The notes beneath the pieces were generated by a model. The model had not been told where the DNA came from, searched no databases, and saw nothing but the letters and a program-made list of their open reading frames with translations. The position numbers were made by a program, and so were the translations under genes. From Streptomyces sp. NBC_00490 (lineage in GTDB: Bacteria > Actinomycetota > Actinomycetes > Streptomycetales > Streptomycetaceae): a stretch of 64,000 bases of DNA. The stretch covers positions 3,472,001 through 3,536,000 of the forward strand of contig NZ_CP107869.1 of assembly GCF_036013645.1 (NCBI RefSeq), in the 5' to 3' direction. Shown here in pieces: positions 35,160 to 43,435 of this stretch (the stretch's first letter is position 1; the number at the start of each line of letters is the position of its first letter).

Positions 35160-36470
35160 GTGACCGATGACGACTCCGCTCCGCCTGCCTCCCGTCTCCG
35201 CTCCGTGCTGCCCGATCTCACGCCGTGGCGGGCCTCGGCCGACTTTCGGCGGCTGTGGGTGTCGGGGCTGGTGTCGAACTTCGGGAGCTTTCTGACGTTC
35301 GTCGCGCTGCCGGTGCAGATCAAGGGGTTGACGGAGTCCGCGGCGGCGGTGGGCGCGATCGGTGCGGTGGAGTTGATTCCGCTGATCGTCTTCGGGTTGT
35401 ACGGCGGTGCAATGGCCGACGCCCTGGACAAGCGCGGGCTGATCATCTGGACCGAGGCCGGGCAGGGTGTGCTCAGCGCGGTGCTGCTGGTCAACGCGTT
35501 GATGCCGAACCCGGCGGTGTGGCCGCTGTATCTCGTCGCCGCCCTGTCCTCCGCGCTCGTCTCGGTGCAGCGCCCCGCGCTGGACTCGCTGTGGCCGCGG
35601 ATCGTGGCCCATGAGCATCTGCCGGCCGCGGCCTCCCTGAACACCTTCCGCTGGACGGTCGGCGGGGTCGCGGGCCCGGCGGTGGCGGGTGTGGTGGTGG
35701 CGTACGCGGGACTCGGCTGGGCGTATGCGGCGGATCTGGCCACCTTCGTGGTCTCGGTCGCGCTGATCATCCCGATCGCCTCCTCCCCGGCCGCGCACGA
35801 GGCGGCGAAACCGTCGCTGAAGGCGATCGCCGAGGGCGCCCGGTACGCCTGGAGCCGCAAGGAGCTGCTCGGCACCTACGCGGTCGACCTCGCGGCGATG
35901 TTCCTGGCGATGCCGCTGGCGCTGCTGCCGTTCCTCGCGGACGAGTTGGACGCCGAGTGGGCGCTGGGTCTGATGTACGCGACGGTTCCGCTCGGGGCGC
36001 TGCTGGTGAGTGTGACGAGTGGCTGGACGGCGCGGATCCACCGGCACGGCCGGATGGTGGTGCTGTCGGCCGCGTTGTGGGGCGTGGCGATCGCGGCGGC
36101 CGGGATCGTCGGCAACCTGTGGCTGGTGCTGCTGTTCCTGACCGTGGCCGGGGGCTGCGACATGGTGAGCGGGATCTTCCGCGGGGTCATGTGGAACCAG
36201 ACGATCCCGGACGAGCTGCGGGGCCGGCTCGCGGGGATCGAGCTGCTGTCGTACTCCGTGGGTCCGACCCTGGGCCAGGTCAGGTCGGGCGGTTTCGCCG
36301 CGTGGTGGGGGGTGCGGACGTCGGTGTGGTCGGGCGGTCTGCTGTGCGCCGGCGCGGTGGGCCTGCTGGCGCTGTGTCTGCCGAAGCTGATGACGTACGA
36401 CGCGCGGACGGACGAGCACGCGGCGCGGGTGCGGAAGCAGCGGGCCGCCGCCGCACCCACGGGCGCCTGA
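35160..36470 (+). CDS. MFS transporter (EntS/MefA-like)
   Basis: 436-residue major facilitator of the enterobactin-exporter/MefA type. It opens with a cytoplasmic segment LTPWRASADFRRLWVSGLVSNFGSFLTFVALPVQI, which is the usual beginning of that branch, has motif A-like GGAMADALDKRGLIIWTE, and about 11-12 helices ending in LCLPKLMTYDARTDEHAARVRKQ. The exported compound is unknown; siderophores and macrolides are typical for the branch. The GTG at 35160 lacks a ribosome site. The stop codon abuts the convergent downstream gene with no intervening base. Confidence 0.86.
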   Translation: MTDDDSAPPASRLRSVLPDLTPWRASADFRRLWVSGLVSNFGSFLTFVALPVQIKGLTESAAAVGAIGAVELIPLIVFGLYGGAMADALDKRGLIIWTEAGQGVLSAVLLVNALMPNPAVWPLYLVAALSSALVSVQRPALDSLWPRIVAHEHLPAAASLNTFRWTVGGVAGPAVAGVVVAYAGLGWAYAADLATFVVSVALIIPIASSPAAHEAAKPSLKAIAEGARYAWSRKELLGTYAVDLAAMFLAMPLALLPFLADELDAEWALGLMYATVPLGALLVSVTSGWTARIHRHGRMVVLSAALWGVAIAAAGIVGNLWLVLLFLTVAGGCDMVSGIFRGVMWNQTIPDELRGRLAGIELLSYSVGPTLGQVRSGGFAAWWGVRTSVWSGGLLCAGAVGLLALCLPKLMTYDARTDEHAARVRKQRAAAAPTGA

Positions 36471-36701
36471 TCAGTCGTCGTCGCCGCCACGGGCCGAGGC
36501 GTCGTGCCACTTGGGGTCGTTCTCCCACTCGAGGTTGCGCTCGCGGGCGGTCTCCATCGCGTGCTCGGCCTCCTGCCGGGAGGCGTACGGCCCGAAACGG
36601 TCCTTGCCGGGGCAGTCCGGCCCCTCCTCGACCTTCTTGTGCTCCAGGCAGTAGTACCACTCGCCCGGCTTGCCGACCGTGCGCTTCTTGAACAGGGCCA
36701 T
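36471..36701 (-). CDS. Small conserved hypothetical protein
   Basis: 76-residue soluble, highly charged protein: a basic start ([36 protein letters not shown]) containing two cysteines and a histidine that could form a small metal or redox site, then a helix-forming [29 protein letters not shown] and an acidic tail. No named family is known to me, but such proteins recur next to map in Streptomyces. ATG 36701 has GAGAGGAG 6 nt upstream. It shares the short promoter gap with the divergent map gene. Confidence 0.75.
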   Translation of the reverse strand: MALFKKRTVGKPGEWYYCLEHKKVEEGPDCPGKDRFGPYASRQEAEHAMETARERNLEWENDPKWHDASARGGDDD

Positions 36702-36759
36702 GACCAGCTCCTCTCGCCACCGACATGTTCCCCCACAGCGGCTCGTTAGACTCGCTGGC

Positions 36760-37617
36760 ATGTCTGGCCAGTCGCTGCTTGTACCAGGGGAGCTGTCCCC
36801 CACCCGTTCCGTGCCCGGAAACATCCGTCGTCCTGAGTACGTCGGCAAGCCGGGGCCGACGCCGTACACCGGGCCGGAGGTGCAGACTCCGGAGACCGTC
36901 GAGGCGATGCGGGTCGCCGGCCGGATCGCCGCGCGGGCGATGGCGGAGGCGGCGAAGCTGATCGCCCCCGGTGTGACCACCGACGAGCTGGACAAGGTGG
37001 CGCACGAGTACATGTGCGACTACGGCGCCTATCCGTCGACGCTCGGCTACCGCGGCTTCCCCAAGTCGCTGTGCACCAGTGTCAACGAGGTGATCTGCCA
37101 CGGGATCCCGGACTCGACGGTGCTGCGGGACGGCGACATCGTCAACCTCGACGTGACGGCGTACATCGGCGGGGTGCACGGCGACAACAACGCGACGTAC
37201 CTGGTCGGGGACGTCGACGAGGAGAGCCGGCTGCTGGTCGAGCGGACGCGTGAGTCGCTGGAGCGCGCGATCAAGGCGGTCCGGCCGGGACGCCAGATCA
37301 ACATCATCGGCAGGGTCATCGAGTCGTACGCCAAGCGCTTCGGGTACGGGGTGGTGCGGGACTTCACGGGGCACGGGATCAACTCGTCGTTCCACTCCGG
37401 GCTGATCATTCCGCACTACGACAGTCCGCACGCGACGACGGTCATCCAGCCCGGCATGACCTTCACGATCGAGCCGATGCTGACGCTCGGGACGCACGAG
37501 TACGACATGTGGGACGACGGCTGGACGGTCGTCACGAAGGACCGCAAGCGCACGGCGCAGTTCGAGCACACACTGGTGGTGACGGACAGCGGCGCCGAGA
37601 TCCTGACGCTGCCGTAG
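36760..37617 (+). CDS. map: Methionine aminopeptidase, type I
   Basis: 285-residue enzyme that removes the initiator methionine from nascent proteins. The five dinuclear-metal ligands lie in recognisable segments: NLDVTAY (Asp), HGDNNATY (Asp), FTGHGI (His), FTIEPM (Glu) and AQFEHTLVV (Glu). It carries the ~40-residue N-terminal extension with PxxP-like sequence seen in actinobacterial MetAPs. The ATG at 36760 has no ribosome site but a TAGACT hexamer 7 bp upstream, implying a leaderless mRNA. A strong U-tract terminator follows. Confidence 0.95.
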   Translation: MSGQSLLVPGELSPTRSVPGNIRRPEYVGKPGPTPYTGPEVQTPETVEAMRVAGRIAARAMAEAAKLIAPGVTTDELDKVAHEYMCDYGAYPSTLGYRGFPKSLCTSVNEVICHGIPDSTVLRDGDIVNLDVTAYIGGVHGDNNATYLVGDVDEESRLLVERTRESLERAIKAVRPGRQINIIGRVIESYAKRFGYGVVRDFTGHGINSSFHSGLIIPHYDSPHATTVIQPGMTFTIEPMLTLGTHEYDMWDDGWTVVTKDRKRTAQFEHTLVVTDSGAEILTLP

Positions 37618-37629
37618 CGAGCCCGAGGG

Positions 37630-37660
37630 CCCGCCCCCTGATGGGGGCGGGTCTTTTCTT
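37630..37660 (+). terminator. map terminator
   Basis: CCCGCCCCC (37630-37638) pairs with GGGGGCGGG (37643-37651) around a TGAT loop and is followed by TCTTTTCTT. It is the most classical intrinsic terminator in the window. Confidence 0.92.
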
Positions 37661-37699
37661 GTACGCTTTTACCGACAGGGCGTCGGCAAACCTATTGAC

Positions 37700-37718
37700 T
37701 TAGGTAAGCCTTACCTTA
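37700..37718. promoter_or_regulatory. Iron box (DmdR/IdeR type) upstream of heme oxygenase
   Basis: TTAGGTAAGCCTTACCTTA matches the TWAGGTWAGSCTWACCTWA iron-box consensus at all 19 positions. It overlaps the spacer after TTGACT (37695-37700), a fair -35 element, so an iron-loaded repressor would block RNA polymerase. It lies 13 bp upstream of the chosen start codon. Confidence 0.88.
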
Positions 37719-37731
37719 GAGGATGCACTGC

Positions 37732-38379
37732 ATGGACTCCTTCTCGACAGTCATCCGCACCGCGTCCCATGAGCAGCACGTGGAGGCGGAGACCTCGTCG
37801 TTCATGAGTGACCTGCTCGGCGGCAGGCTGGGCGTGGACGCGTACGCGCGCTACACCGAGCAGCTGTGGTTCGTGTACGAGGCGCTGGAGAGCGGGGCCG
37901 AGCGGCTGGCCGCGGATCCGGTGACCGGGCCCTTCATCCAGCCCGAGCTGTACCGGCTGGGCGCGCTGGAGCGGGACCTGGAGCATCTGCGGGGCGCCGG
38001 CTGGCGTACGGGGCTGACCGCGCTGCCGGCCACGCGGGCCTATGCGGACCGGGTCCGGGAGTGCGCCACCGAGTGGCCGGCCGGTTACATCGCCCACCAC
38101 TACACGCGCTACCTCGGCGACCTCTCCGGCGGCCAGATCATCCGCGACAAGGCGGAGCGGACCTGGGGCTTCGAGCGCAAGGGCGACGGAGTGCGCTTCT
38201 ACGTCTTCGAGGGGATCGCCAACCCCGCCGCGTTCAAGCGGGGTTACCGAGAGCTGCTGGACGGGGTGCGGGTCGACGACCTGGAGAAGCAGCGGATCGT
38301 GACGGAGTGCAAGAGGGCGTTCGCGCTCAACACGGCGGTCTTCCGCGCCCTCGGCGAGGAGTTCCCCCTGAGCGCCTAG
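37732..38379 (+). CDS. hmuO: Biliverdin-producing heme oxygenase
   Basis: 215-residue all-helical heme oxygenase that opens heme to biliverdin, CO and ferrous iron. The proximal His ligand is His16 (SHEQHVEAETSSFMSDLL, aligned with His20 of corynebacterial HmuO) and the distal helix carries the flexible glycine motif RYLGDLSGGQ. The ATG at 37732 has AGAGG 9 nt upstream; another ATG 9 bp earlier is in frame. Iron-box regulation and a nearby heme-type ABC importer fit a heme-iron acquisition role. The last 4 bp overlap the convergent PhzF-like gene. Confidence 0.94.
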   Translation: MDSFSTVIRTASHEQHVEAETSSFMSDLLGGRLGVDAYARYTEQLWFVYEALESGAERLAADPVTGPFIQPELYRLGALERDLEHLRGAGWRTGLTALPATRAYADRVRECATEWPAGYIAHHYTRYLGDLSGGQIIRDKAERTWGFERKGDGVRFYVFEGIANPAAFKRGYRELLDGVRVDDLEKQRIVTECKRAFALNTAVFRALGEEFPLSA

Positions 38380-39020
38380 CGCTCCAGGTACACCCGGCCG
38401 CCGATCTCCACCCAGCCGCCGGGCTGGGGAGCGGTGAGGATCTGCGAGCCCGCGCCCTGGGTGATGTTCAGGGCGCGGCCCAGCCGTTCGGTGAGCAGGA
38501 GGGCGGCGGCGCCGGTCGCCTCGTCCTCGTCGATCCCGTCGTCACGGCCCGGGAACGCCCGCGCGCGCACCCGCCCCGCGGGCTCGTCCTCCCAGGCCCA
38601 GGCGTAGATCCACTCCCCCTTCGGCGGCACGTCCAGGTCGTCGACCTCGGCGGCCGTCCCGTATTGCCTGAGCGTCCGCGGCGGCGCCCACTCCGCCCGC
38701 GCCTCGATCCAGCTGAACTCGCCGTCGAGCCGGGCGCCCACGACACCGGCCGGGGTGACCAGCTCCGGCACGTCGAGCAGCCATGCCGTGCCGACGCAGG
38801 GGTGGCCGGCGAAGGGCAGCCGCAGCGTCGGCGTGTAGATGTCGATGACCCCGCGCTCCGGGTCGTCCACGAACACGGTCTCACTGAACCCGAGCTTCCC
38901 GGCGAACAGTTGCCGCTCCTCGCGGTCCGGCATCACGGATCCCTCGCGCACCACGCCGAGTTCATTGCCGTATCCGCCGTTCGGCGCACAGAAGACGCGC
39001 AGTACGTCGTAGTCAGTCAC
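38376..39020 (-). CDS. PhzF-family isomerase-like protein (short)
   Basis: 214-residue member of the PhzF/diaminopimelate-epimerase-like superfamily. The signatures are LGFSETVFV (catalytic-type Glu47), LPFAGHPCVGTAWLL and DEDEATGAAALLL, in the usual order. It is shorter than the usual ~270-300 residues, with the deletion in the middle of the second half. The reaction is unknown; the family includes isomerases of dihydroanthranilate-like compounds. GTG start at 39020, overlapping the upstream gene by 8 bp, so the two are probably translated together. Confidence 0.83.
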   Translation of the reverse strand: MTDYDVLRVFCAPNGGYGNELGVVREGSVMPDREERQLFAGKLGFSETVFVDDPERGVIDIYTPTLRLPFAGHPCVGTAWLLDVPELVTPAGVVGARLDGEFSWIEARAEWAPPRTLRQYGTAAEVDDLDVPPKGEWIYAWAWEDEPAGRVRARAFPGRDDGIDEDEATGAAALLLTERLGRALNITQGAGSQILTAPQPGGWVEIGGRVYLER

Positions 39021-39897
39021 GGGGGAATTGAAGCATCGCGCGGTCGGCGAGCTCGTCCCAGGCCCGCGCTCCGCCGGGAAGGGGCCAGATGTCGGTGGGG
39101 GGCATGCCGTAAGGAAGCGAGGCGATCAGCTCGGCGTACCCCCGCTCCATGGCGGCCCGTTGGCGTGCGTGGCCCGCATCGTCGGGGCTCGCCGTCAGCT
39201 GCCGTATCCGTTCCTCGTGGTCGCGGGTCGCCTTCGCGGCGGCCTGGCGCCATTTGTCGTCGTCGGGCACCCGGTTGAGCAGCACGCACTCCGGCGTCCG
39301 GCCCTCCGCCAGCGCGGCCACCGCCCGGTCGTGGCCGTCCAGGATCACACAGCCGTCCAGGAAGGCCACCGACCACAGCAGGACGGGCGCGAGCGTTCCC
39401 TCGCGGGCGTGCTTGCGGTACGCCTTCACCCGCCCGGCGTCCGGTGGCGAGAGGCGGCGGAGCGGGAGAACGCCGTTCCAGCCGCCACCGCAGTACAGCT
39501 CCAACCGGCCGCCCGGCCACACCTTCACGAACTCCTCGGTCCAGACGTACGGCGGGAACTCGGTCTGCAGGGCCAGCTCCCAGCGTCCGTCCAGCAACGG
39601 GGTGCCGTCCGCGTCCTCCAGCCAACGCGCGTACCGGTGGGGCCAGTTGACGTTCGACCGCATGTCCGCCGAGCGCAGTGGCGGCAGCGGGGAGCGGTAA
39701 CCGTCGAGGCGGTGCAGGTGCAGCTCGCGGCAGCAGCCCTCGCCCGTGCGGCCCAGCAGTACGGGCCGTTCTCCCTGCCGGAGCAGGAGCCGCCCGTCGC
39801 CCGTCGTCTCGAAGCGCAACGCCGGTGGGCCGGGGCGGGCCGACACGTTCAGCACCAGGCGCCCCGGACCCAGCAGTTCCCTGTTTCCCCTGTTCAC
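39013..39897 (-). CDS. Conserved hypothetical protein
   Basis: 294 residues from a GTG at 39897 (a TTG at 39954 would extend it into the iron box and is less likely). Cytoplasmic, rich in Trp, Arg and Gly. Recognisable only as having an internal segment ILDGHDRAVAALAEGRTPECVLLNRV, which resembles ParB/sulfiredoxin-like DGHxR nucleotide-binding motifs, so it might hold a ParB-N-like fold; this is a weak inference. It overlaps the PhzF-like gene by 8 bp (operon). Its 5' end faces the heme-importer operon across an iron box, so iron could influence it. Confidence 0.6.
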   Translation of the reverse strand: MNRGNRELLGPGRLVLNVSARPGPPALRFETTGDGRLLLRQGERPVLLGRTGEGCCRELHLHRLDGYRSPLPPLRSADMRSNVNWPHRYARWLEDADGTPLLDGRWELALQTEFPPYVWTEEFVKVWPGGRLELYCGGGWNGVLPLRRLSPPDAGRVKAYRKHAREGTLAPVLLWSVAFLDGCVILDGHDRAVAALAEGRTPECVLLNRVPDDDKWRQAAAKATRDHEERIRQLTASPDDAGHARQRAAMERGYAELIASLPYGMPPTDIWPLPGGARAWDELADRAMLQFPRD

Positions 39898-39951
39898 GGG
39901 GACAGTTCTACGCCTCGGTACGACGCCTGCGCACCCGTGATACCCGAAAAG

Positions 39952-39970
39952 CAAGGCAAGGCTAACCTAA
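39952..39970. promoter_or_regulatory. Iron box upstream of the heme-type ABC importer
   Basis: CAAGGCAAGGCTAACCTAA matches 17 of the 19 positions of the iron-box consensus. It lies 30 bp before the permease start and between divergent genes, so it may control both. Confidence 0.8.
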
Positions 39971-40000
39971 ACTCGCGCGACACACGGAGGACGGTGGGGC

Positions 40001-41089
40001 GTGACCGTACTGGAGAAGACCGCGGCTCCGGCGGGCGAGGTGGCTGAATCCCCGCCGCGAAGACGGCGTTCGGCCGCGTGGCTGATGACCGTCGGGCTGG
40101 TCGTGGGGCTGCTCGTTCTCGTGCCGGTCGCGGCCGGTGTCGGGGCCTATCCGATCCCGGTCGGGGACGTCCTCGGCTCCGTGCAGCACAAAGTCGGGCT
40201 CGGGGGCGGCGAGTTGGACCGAGTCGCCGAGTCGGTGCTGTGGAACGTGCGGTTCCCGCGGATCGTGCTCGCGCTGCTCGTCGGGGCCTCGCTGGGGTGT
40301 GCGGGGGCGTTGATGCAGGGCATGTTCGGCAATCCGCTCGCCGCGCCGGGGGTCATCGGTGTCTCCTCGGGGGCGGCGGTGGGGGCGGTCGCGGCGATCG
40401 CGTTCGGGATCGGCTTCCTCGGTACGTGGACGGTGTCGGTGTTCGCGTTCGTCGCGGGGCTCGGGACGGTGCTGATGGTGTACGCGATGTCGCGGTCCGG
40501 GGGCGTACGGAGGTCGTGACGCTGATTCTCACCGGGGATCGCGGTGAACGCGTTCGCGGGGGCGGTGATCGGGTTGTTCCTGTTCTTCGCGGACACCGCG
40601 GCCGTCAACCAGATCACGTTCTGGCAGCTGGGGTCGTTGGCGCAGGCGACGTGGCCGAAGGTGGTCGCGGTGCTGTCGTGCGCGGTGCTCGGGCTGGCGG
40701 TGGCGCCTCTGTACGCGCGGCGGTTGGATCTGCTGTCCCTCGGTGAGCGGCCGGCTCGGCATCTGGGGGTGGATGTGGAGCGGTTGCGGATCGTTCTGGT
40801 GCTGGTGATCGCGTTGTCGACGGCGGCGGTGAGTGTGTCCGGGATCATCAGCTTCGTGGGGCTGGTGGTGCCGCATCTGCTGCGGATGGTGGCGGGGGCG
40901 GGGCATCGGTTCCTGGTGCCGGGGAGTGTGTTGACGGGGGCGCTGGTGTTGTTGGCGGCGGATTTGGCTGCGCGGACGGTTGCGGTGCCGGCGGAGTTGC
41001 CGCTGGGGGTGTTGACGGCGTTGCTGGGCAGTCCGTTCTTCTTCTGGCTGCTGCGGCGGACGCGGCGCGGGCAGGGGGGATGGGCGTAG
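40001..41089 (+). pseudogene. hmuU: FecCD-type heme/siderophore ABC permease, disrupted by two compensating frameshifts
   Basis: An otherwise complete ~362-residue FecCD permease (about ten helices; NVRFPRIVLALLVGASLGCAGALMQGMFGNPLAAPGVIGVSSGA in the first half, GIISFVGLVVPHLLRMVAGAGHRFLVPGS in the second). Frame 1 reads to a TGA at 40517-40519; the second half continues from 40544 in the original frame. Between them the expected GGRTEVVTLILTGIAVNAFAG is readable only in the +1-shifted frame. One base appears lost in the G run 40499-40503 and one gained in 40534-40537. Either a sequencing error in homopolymers or a true inactivation. It is preceded by an iron box; the ATPase gene follows. Confidence 0.85.
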
Positions 41090-41113
41090 GGGTCGTGTGG
41101 CGTCTGCGGGCGA

Positions 41114-41142
41114 GTGGGGGCTGGTCGCGCAGTTCCCCGCGC
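41114..41142 (+). repeat. 29-bp GC-rich dispersed repeat (copy 2)
   Basis: GTGGGGGCTGGTCGCGCAGTTCCCCGCGC, identical over 29 bp to the copy at 41187 and complementary to the one at 35032. It lies in the 200-bp space between the permease and ATPase genes. Confidence 0.65.
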
Positions 41143-41186
41143 CCCCAGGGGAGTTGGGCCTAAAGGTTGTACGGCGGGTGCGGGCC

Positions 41187-41215
41187 GTGGGGGCTGGTCG
41201 CGCAGTTCCCCGCGC
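41187..41215 (+). repeat. 29-bp GC-rich dispersed repeat (copy 3)
   Basis: A perfect second copy 73 bp after copy 2, in direct orientation. It inserts between genes that are normally adjacent in an operon. Confidence 0.65.
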
Positions 41216-41289
41216 GCCTGGGGGCGTCACCTGCATCGGCATTGTCATCTCGGCGCCTCTTGGTGCCCTCCACCTCCAAGGACCCCGTC

Positions 41290-42108
41290 ATGAGACTCCT
41301 CCGCCATCGCCCCACTCCCCCGGTCCCCGTCGAGCCCGGAGCTGTGCTTGCCGTGGCTCTGCAAGGCATCGACGTCACCGTTCGTGCCGGGGAGGTGCTC
41401 GCGCTGGTCGGGCCCAATGGTGCCGGGAAGTCCACCCTCCTCGGTGCGCTCGCCGCCGATATCGCGGCAGCCGACGGAGTCGTACGCATCCACGGCCGCC
41501 CCGCCACGGAGTGGTCCGCGGCCGAGCTCGCCCTGCGGAGGGCTGTTCTGCCGCAGTCGGCCTCCCTCTCCTTTCCCTTTGCCGTCGAGGACGTCGTACG
41601 GATGGGCAGGGCCCCCTGGGCCGCCATCGCGCCCGGCGACGATGACCGGGCCGTCGCCGAGGCCATGCGGCAGACCGAGGTCGCCGCCTTCGCGTCCCGG
41701 CCCTTCGGCGCGCTCGGCGGCGGTGAGCGGGCCAGGGTCGCGCTCGCGCGGGTGCTCGCGCAGCGGGCTCCGCTGCTGCTGCTGGACGAGCCGACCGCGG
41801 CTCTCGACCTCAGGCATCAGGAGCTGGTGCTGCGGGTGTGCCGGGAGCGGGCGCGTGAGGGGGACGCCGTGGTCGTCGTACTGCACGATCTGGGGCTCGC
41901 CGCCGCGTACGCGCACCGGGTCGCGGTCCTGCGTGCCGGGCGGGTCGCCGCCTACGGGGCGCCCAAGGAGGTCTTCGACGAGCGGCTGCTGTCGGAGGTG
42001 TACGACCAGCCCGTGGAGGTGTTTCCGCACCCTCGGACGGGGGCGCTGCTCGAAACCCTGAGCGGAACCTTTGAATCTCCTTTGACCTTTACTTGGGGTC
42101 CGTTTTGA
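41290..42108 (+). CDS. hmuV: Heme/iron-siderophore ABC transporter ATP-binding protein
   Basis: 272-residue FecE/HmuV-type ATPase. Walker A GPNGAGKST, Q-loop region LPQSASLSFPFAVEDVVRMGRAPW (the V..GR.P pattern is typical of HmuV/FecE), signature LGGGERARVALARVLAQ, Walker B LLLLDEPTAALD and switch VVVLHDLGLAAAYAHR. The signature is slightly diverged (GGGER for SGGEx). ATG 41290 has AAGGA 8 nt upstream. It is likely in an operon with the permease, although repeats lie between. Heme is preferred as substrate because of the adjacent heme oxygenase. No binding-protein gene lies beside it. Confidence 0.87.
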   Translation: MRLLRHRPTPPVPVEPGAVLAVALQGIDVTVRAGEVLALVGPNGAGKSTLLGALAADIAAADGVVRIHGRPATEWSAAELALRRAVLPQSASLSFPFAVEDVVRMGRAPWAAIAPGDDDRAVAEAMRQTEVAAFASRPFGALGGGERARVALARVLAQRAPLLLLDEPTAALDLRHQELVLRVCRERAREGDAVVVVLHDLGLAAAYAHRVAVLRAGRVAAYGAPKEVFDERLLSEVYDQPVEVFPHPRTGALLETLSGTFESPLTFTWGPF

Positions 42109-42176
42109 GTCACCGTGATCGGCTCGTGCTCTTACACCGTCTATGAGAGGTGAATCACGGGACGGTGGGGTATCAC

Positions 42177-42215
42177 GCAGGTAAGGCTCGGATAAGTTAG
42201 GCGAGCCTCACCGAA
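42177..42215. promoter_or_regulatory. Tandem iron-box-like sites upstream of efeO
   Basis: TTAGGCGAGCCTCACCGAA (42197-42215) matches 15 of 19 iron-box positions, and a second weaker site (42177-42195, 13 of 19, containing AGGTAAGGCT) lies directly before it. They sit 50-88 bp upstream of efeO with a GATAAGT possible -10 between. DmdR-type repression is the likely role. Confidence 0.68.
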
Positions 42216-42264
42216 CTCTGTGAGCCCTGTCACGTGATTTTTCAGCCATCGCCCGGGAGCCCGC

Positions 42265-43419
42265 ATGCGAGCCGCCAGACTCTCCGCAGTCACCGCCACC
42301 GCCACCGTGGCGGCCTTGACCGCCCTCACCGGGTGCACCGAGAAGGGCGGCTCCGGGGACAGCGACCGCGTGATCAGCGTGACCGCCACCGACAGCAAGT
42401 GCGATGTGTCGAAGAAGGAGTTCCCGGCCGGCCACGTCGAGCTCGCCATCGAGAACAAGGGCTCCAAGGTCACCGAGGTCTACATCCTCTTCCCGGACGA
42501 CCGGGTCGTCAGCGAGCGCGAGAACATCGGTCCCGGCACCAAGCAGACCGTCACCGCCGAGGTCAAGGCCGGCGACTACACGATCGCCTGCAAGCCCGGC
42601 ATGAAGGGCGACGGCATCCGCCAGGACGTCAAGGCCACTGGCGGCACCGCCGCCAAGCGCGACCCCCGCCTCGACAAGGCCGTCGCCGCCTACCGCACCT
42701 ACGTGCAGGAGCAGGCCGACGAGACGCTGCCGCTCGCCGAGACCTTCGCCAAGGCGGTCAAGGACGGGGACATCGAGGCCGCGAAGAAGGCCTACGCCCC
42801 CTCCCGTATCGGCTGGGAGCGCACCGAGCCGGTCGCGGAGTCCTTCGGTGACATCGACCCGAAGGTCGACGTCCGCGAGGACGGCCTGGAGGACGGCCAG
42901 GACCCGGAGAAGGACTGGACCGGCTGGCACCGCCTGGAGCGCTCGCTGTGGAAGGACAAGAAGCTCACCGCCCGTGACTCCGAGCTCGCCGACCAGCTGA
43001 TCACCGACCTCAAGGACTGGCAGAACCGGGTCGGCAAGGCCGAGATCACCCCGACCTCCATGGCCAACGGCGCCAAGGAGCTCCTGGACGAGGTCGCCAC
43101 CGGCAAGGTCACCGGCGAGGAGGAGCGGTACTCGCACACCGACCTCGTCGACTTCAAGGCCAATGTGGAGGGCGCGGAGAAGTCGTACGAGCTGCTGAAG
43201 CCTGTCGCCAAGGAGAACAACGCCGCGCTCACGACCGAGCTCGACAAGCAGTTCGCCGCGCTCAACACGCTGCTGGACAAGTACCGCGCCGACAAGACGT
43301 CGTACGACTTCACCTCGTACGACAAGGTCGGCGAGGACCAGCAGAAGGAGCTGTCGGACGCGGTGAACGCCCTCGCGGAGCCGCTGTCCAAGCTCGCCGC
43401 CGCCGTTGTCGCGAAGTGA
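42265..43419 (+). CDS. efeO: Iron uptake system lipoprotein EfeO (cupredoxin plus M75 imelysin-like domains)
   Basis: 384-residue lipoprotein (lipobox LTGC, Cys24). Residues ~38-125 form a cupredoxin-like domain (EFPAGHVELAIENKGSKVTEVYIL ... CKPGMKGDG) and ~134-384 an M75 imelysin-like helical domain with the metal motif WHRLERSLW (His222, Glu225). EfeO binds iron outside the membrane and passes it to EfeB and EfeU. The ATG has GGGAG upstream. First gene of efeO-efeB-efeU-lipoprotein, with iron-box-like sites in the promoter; the B, U and O order differs from E. coli efeUOB. Confidence 0.94.
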   Translation: MRAARLSAVTATATVAALTALTGCTEKGGSGDSDRVISVTATDSKCDVSKKEFPAGHVELAIENKGSKVTEVYILFPDDRVVSERENIGPGTKQTVTAEVKAGDYTIACKPGMKGDGIRQDVKATGGTAAKRDPRLDKAVAAYRTYVQEQADETLPLAETFAKAVKDGDIEAAKKAYAPSRIGWERTEPVAESFGDIDPKVDVREDGLEDGQDPEKDWTGWHRLERSLWKDKKLTARDSELADQLITDLKDWQNRVGKAEITPTSMANGAKELLDEVATGKVTGEEERYSHTDLVDFKANVEGAEKSYELLKPVAKENNAALTTELDKQFAALNTLLDKYRADKTSYDFTSYDKVGEDQQKELSDAVNALAEPLSKLAAAVVAK

Positions 43420-43435
43420 AGCAGGGGGAGCCCTC

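Noticed and set aside
38376..39020. Naming the PhzF-like gene as phenazine biosynthesis
   Set aside because: The family is broad, the protein is short, and no other phenazine gene is present.
40078..40746. A separate 222-residue protein in the +1 frame of the permease
   Set aside because: Only ~12 of its residues fit the FecCD family; the rest is out-of-frame translation.
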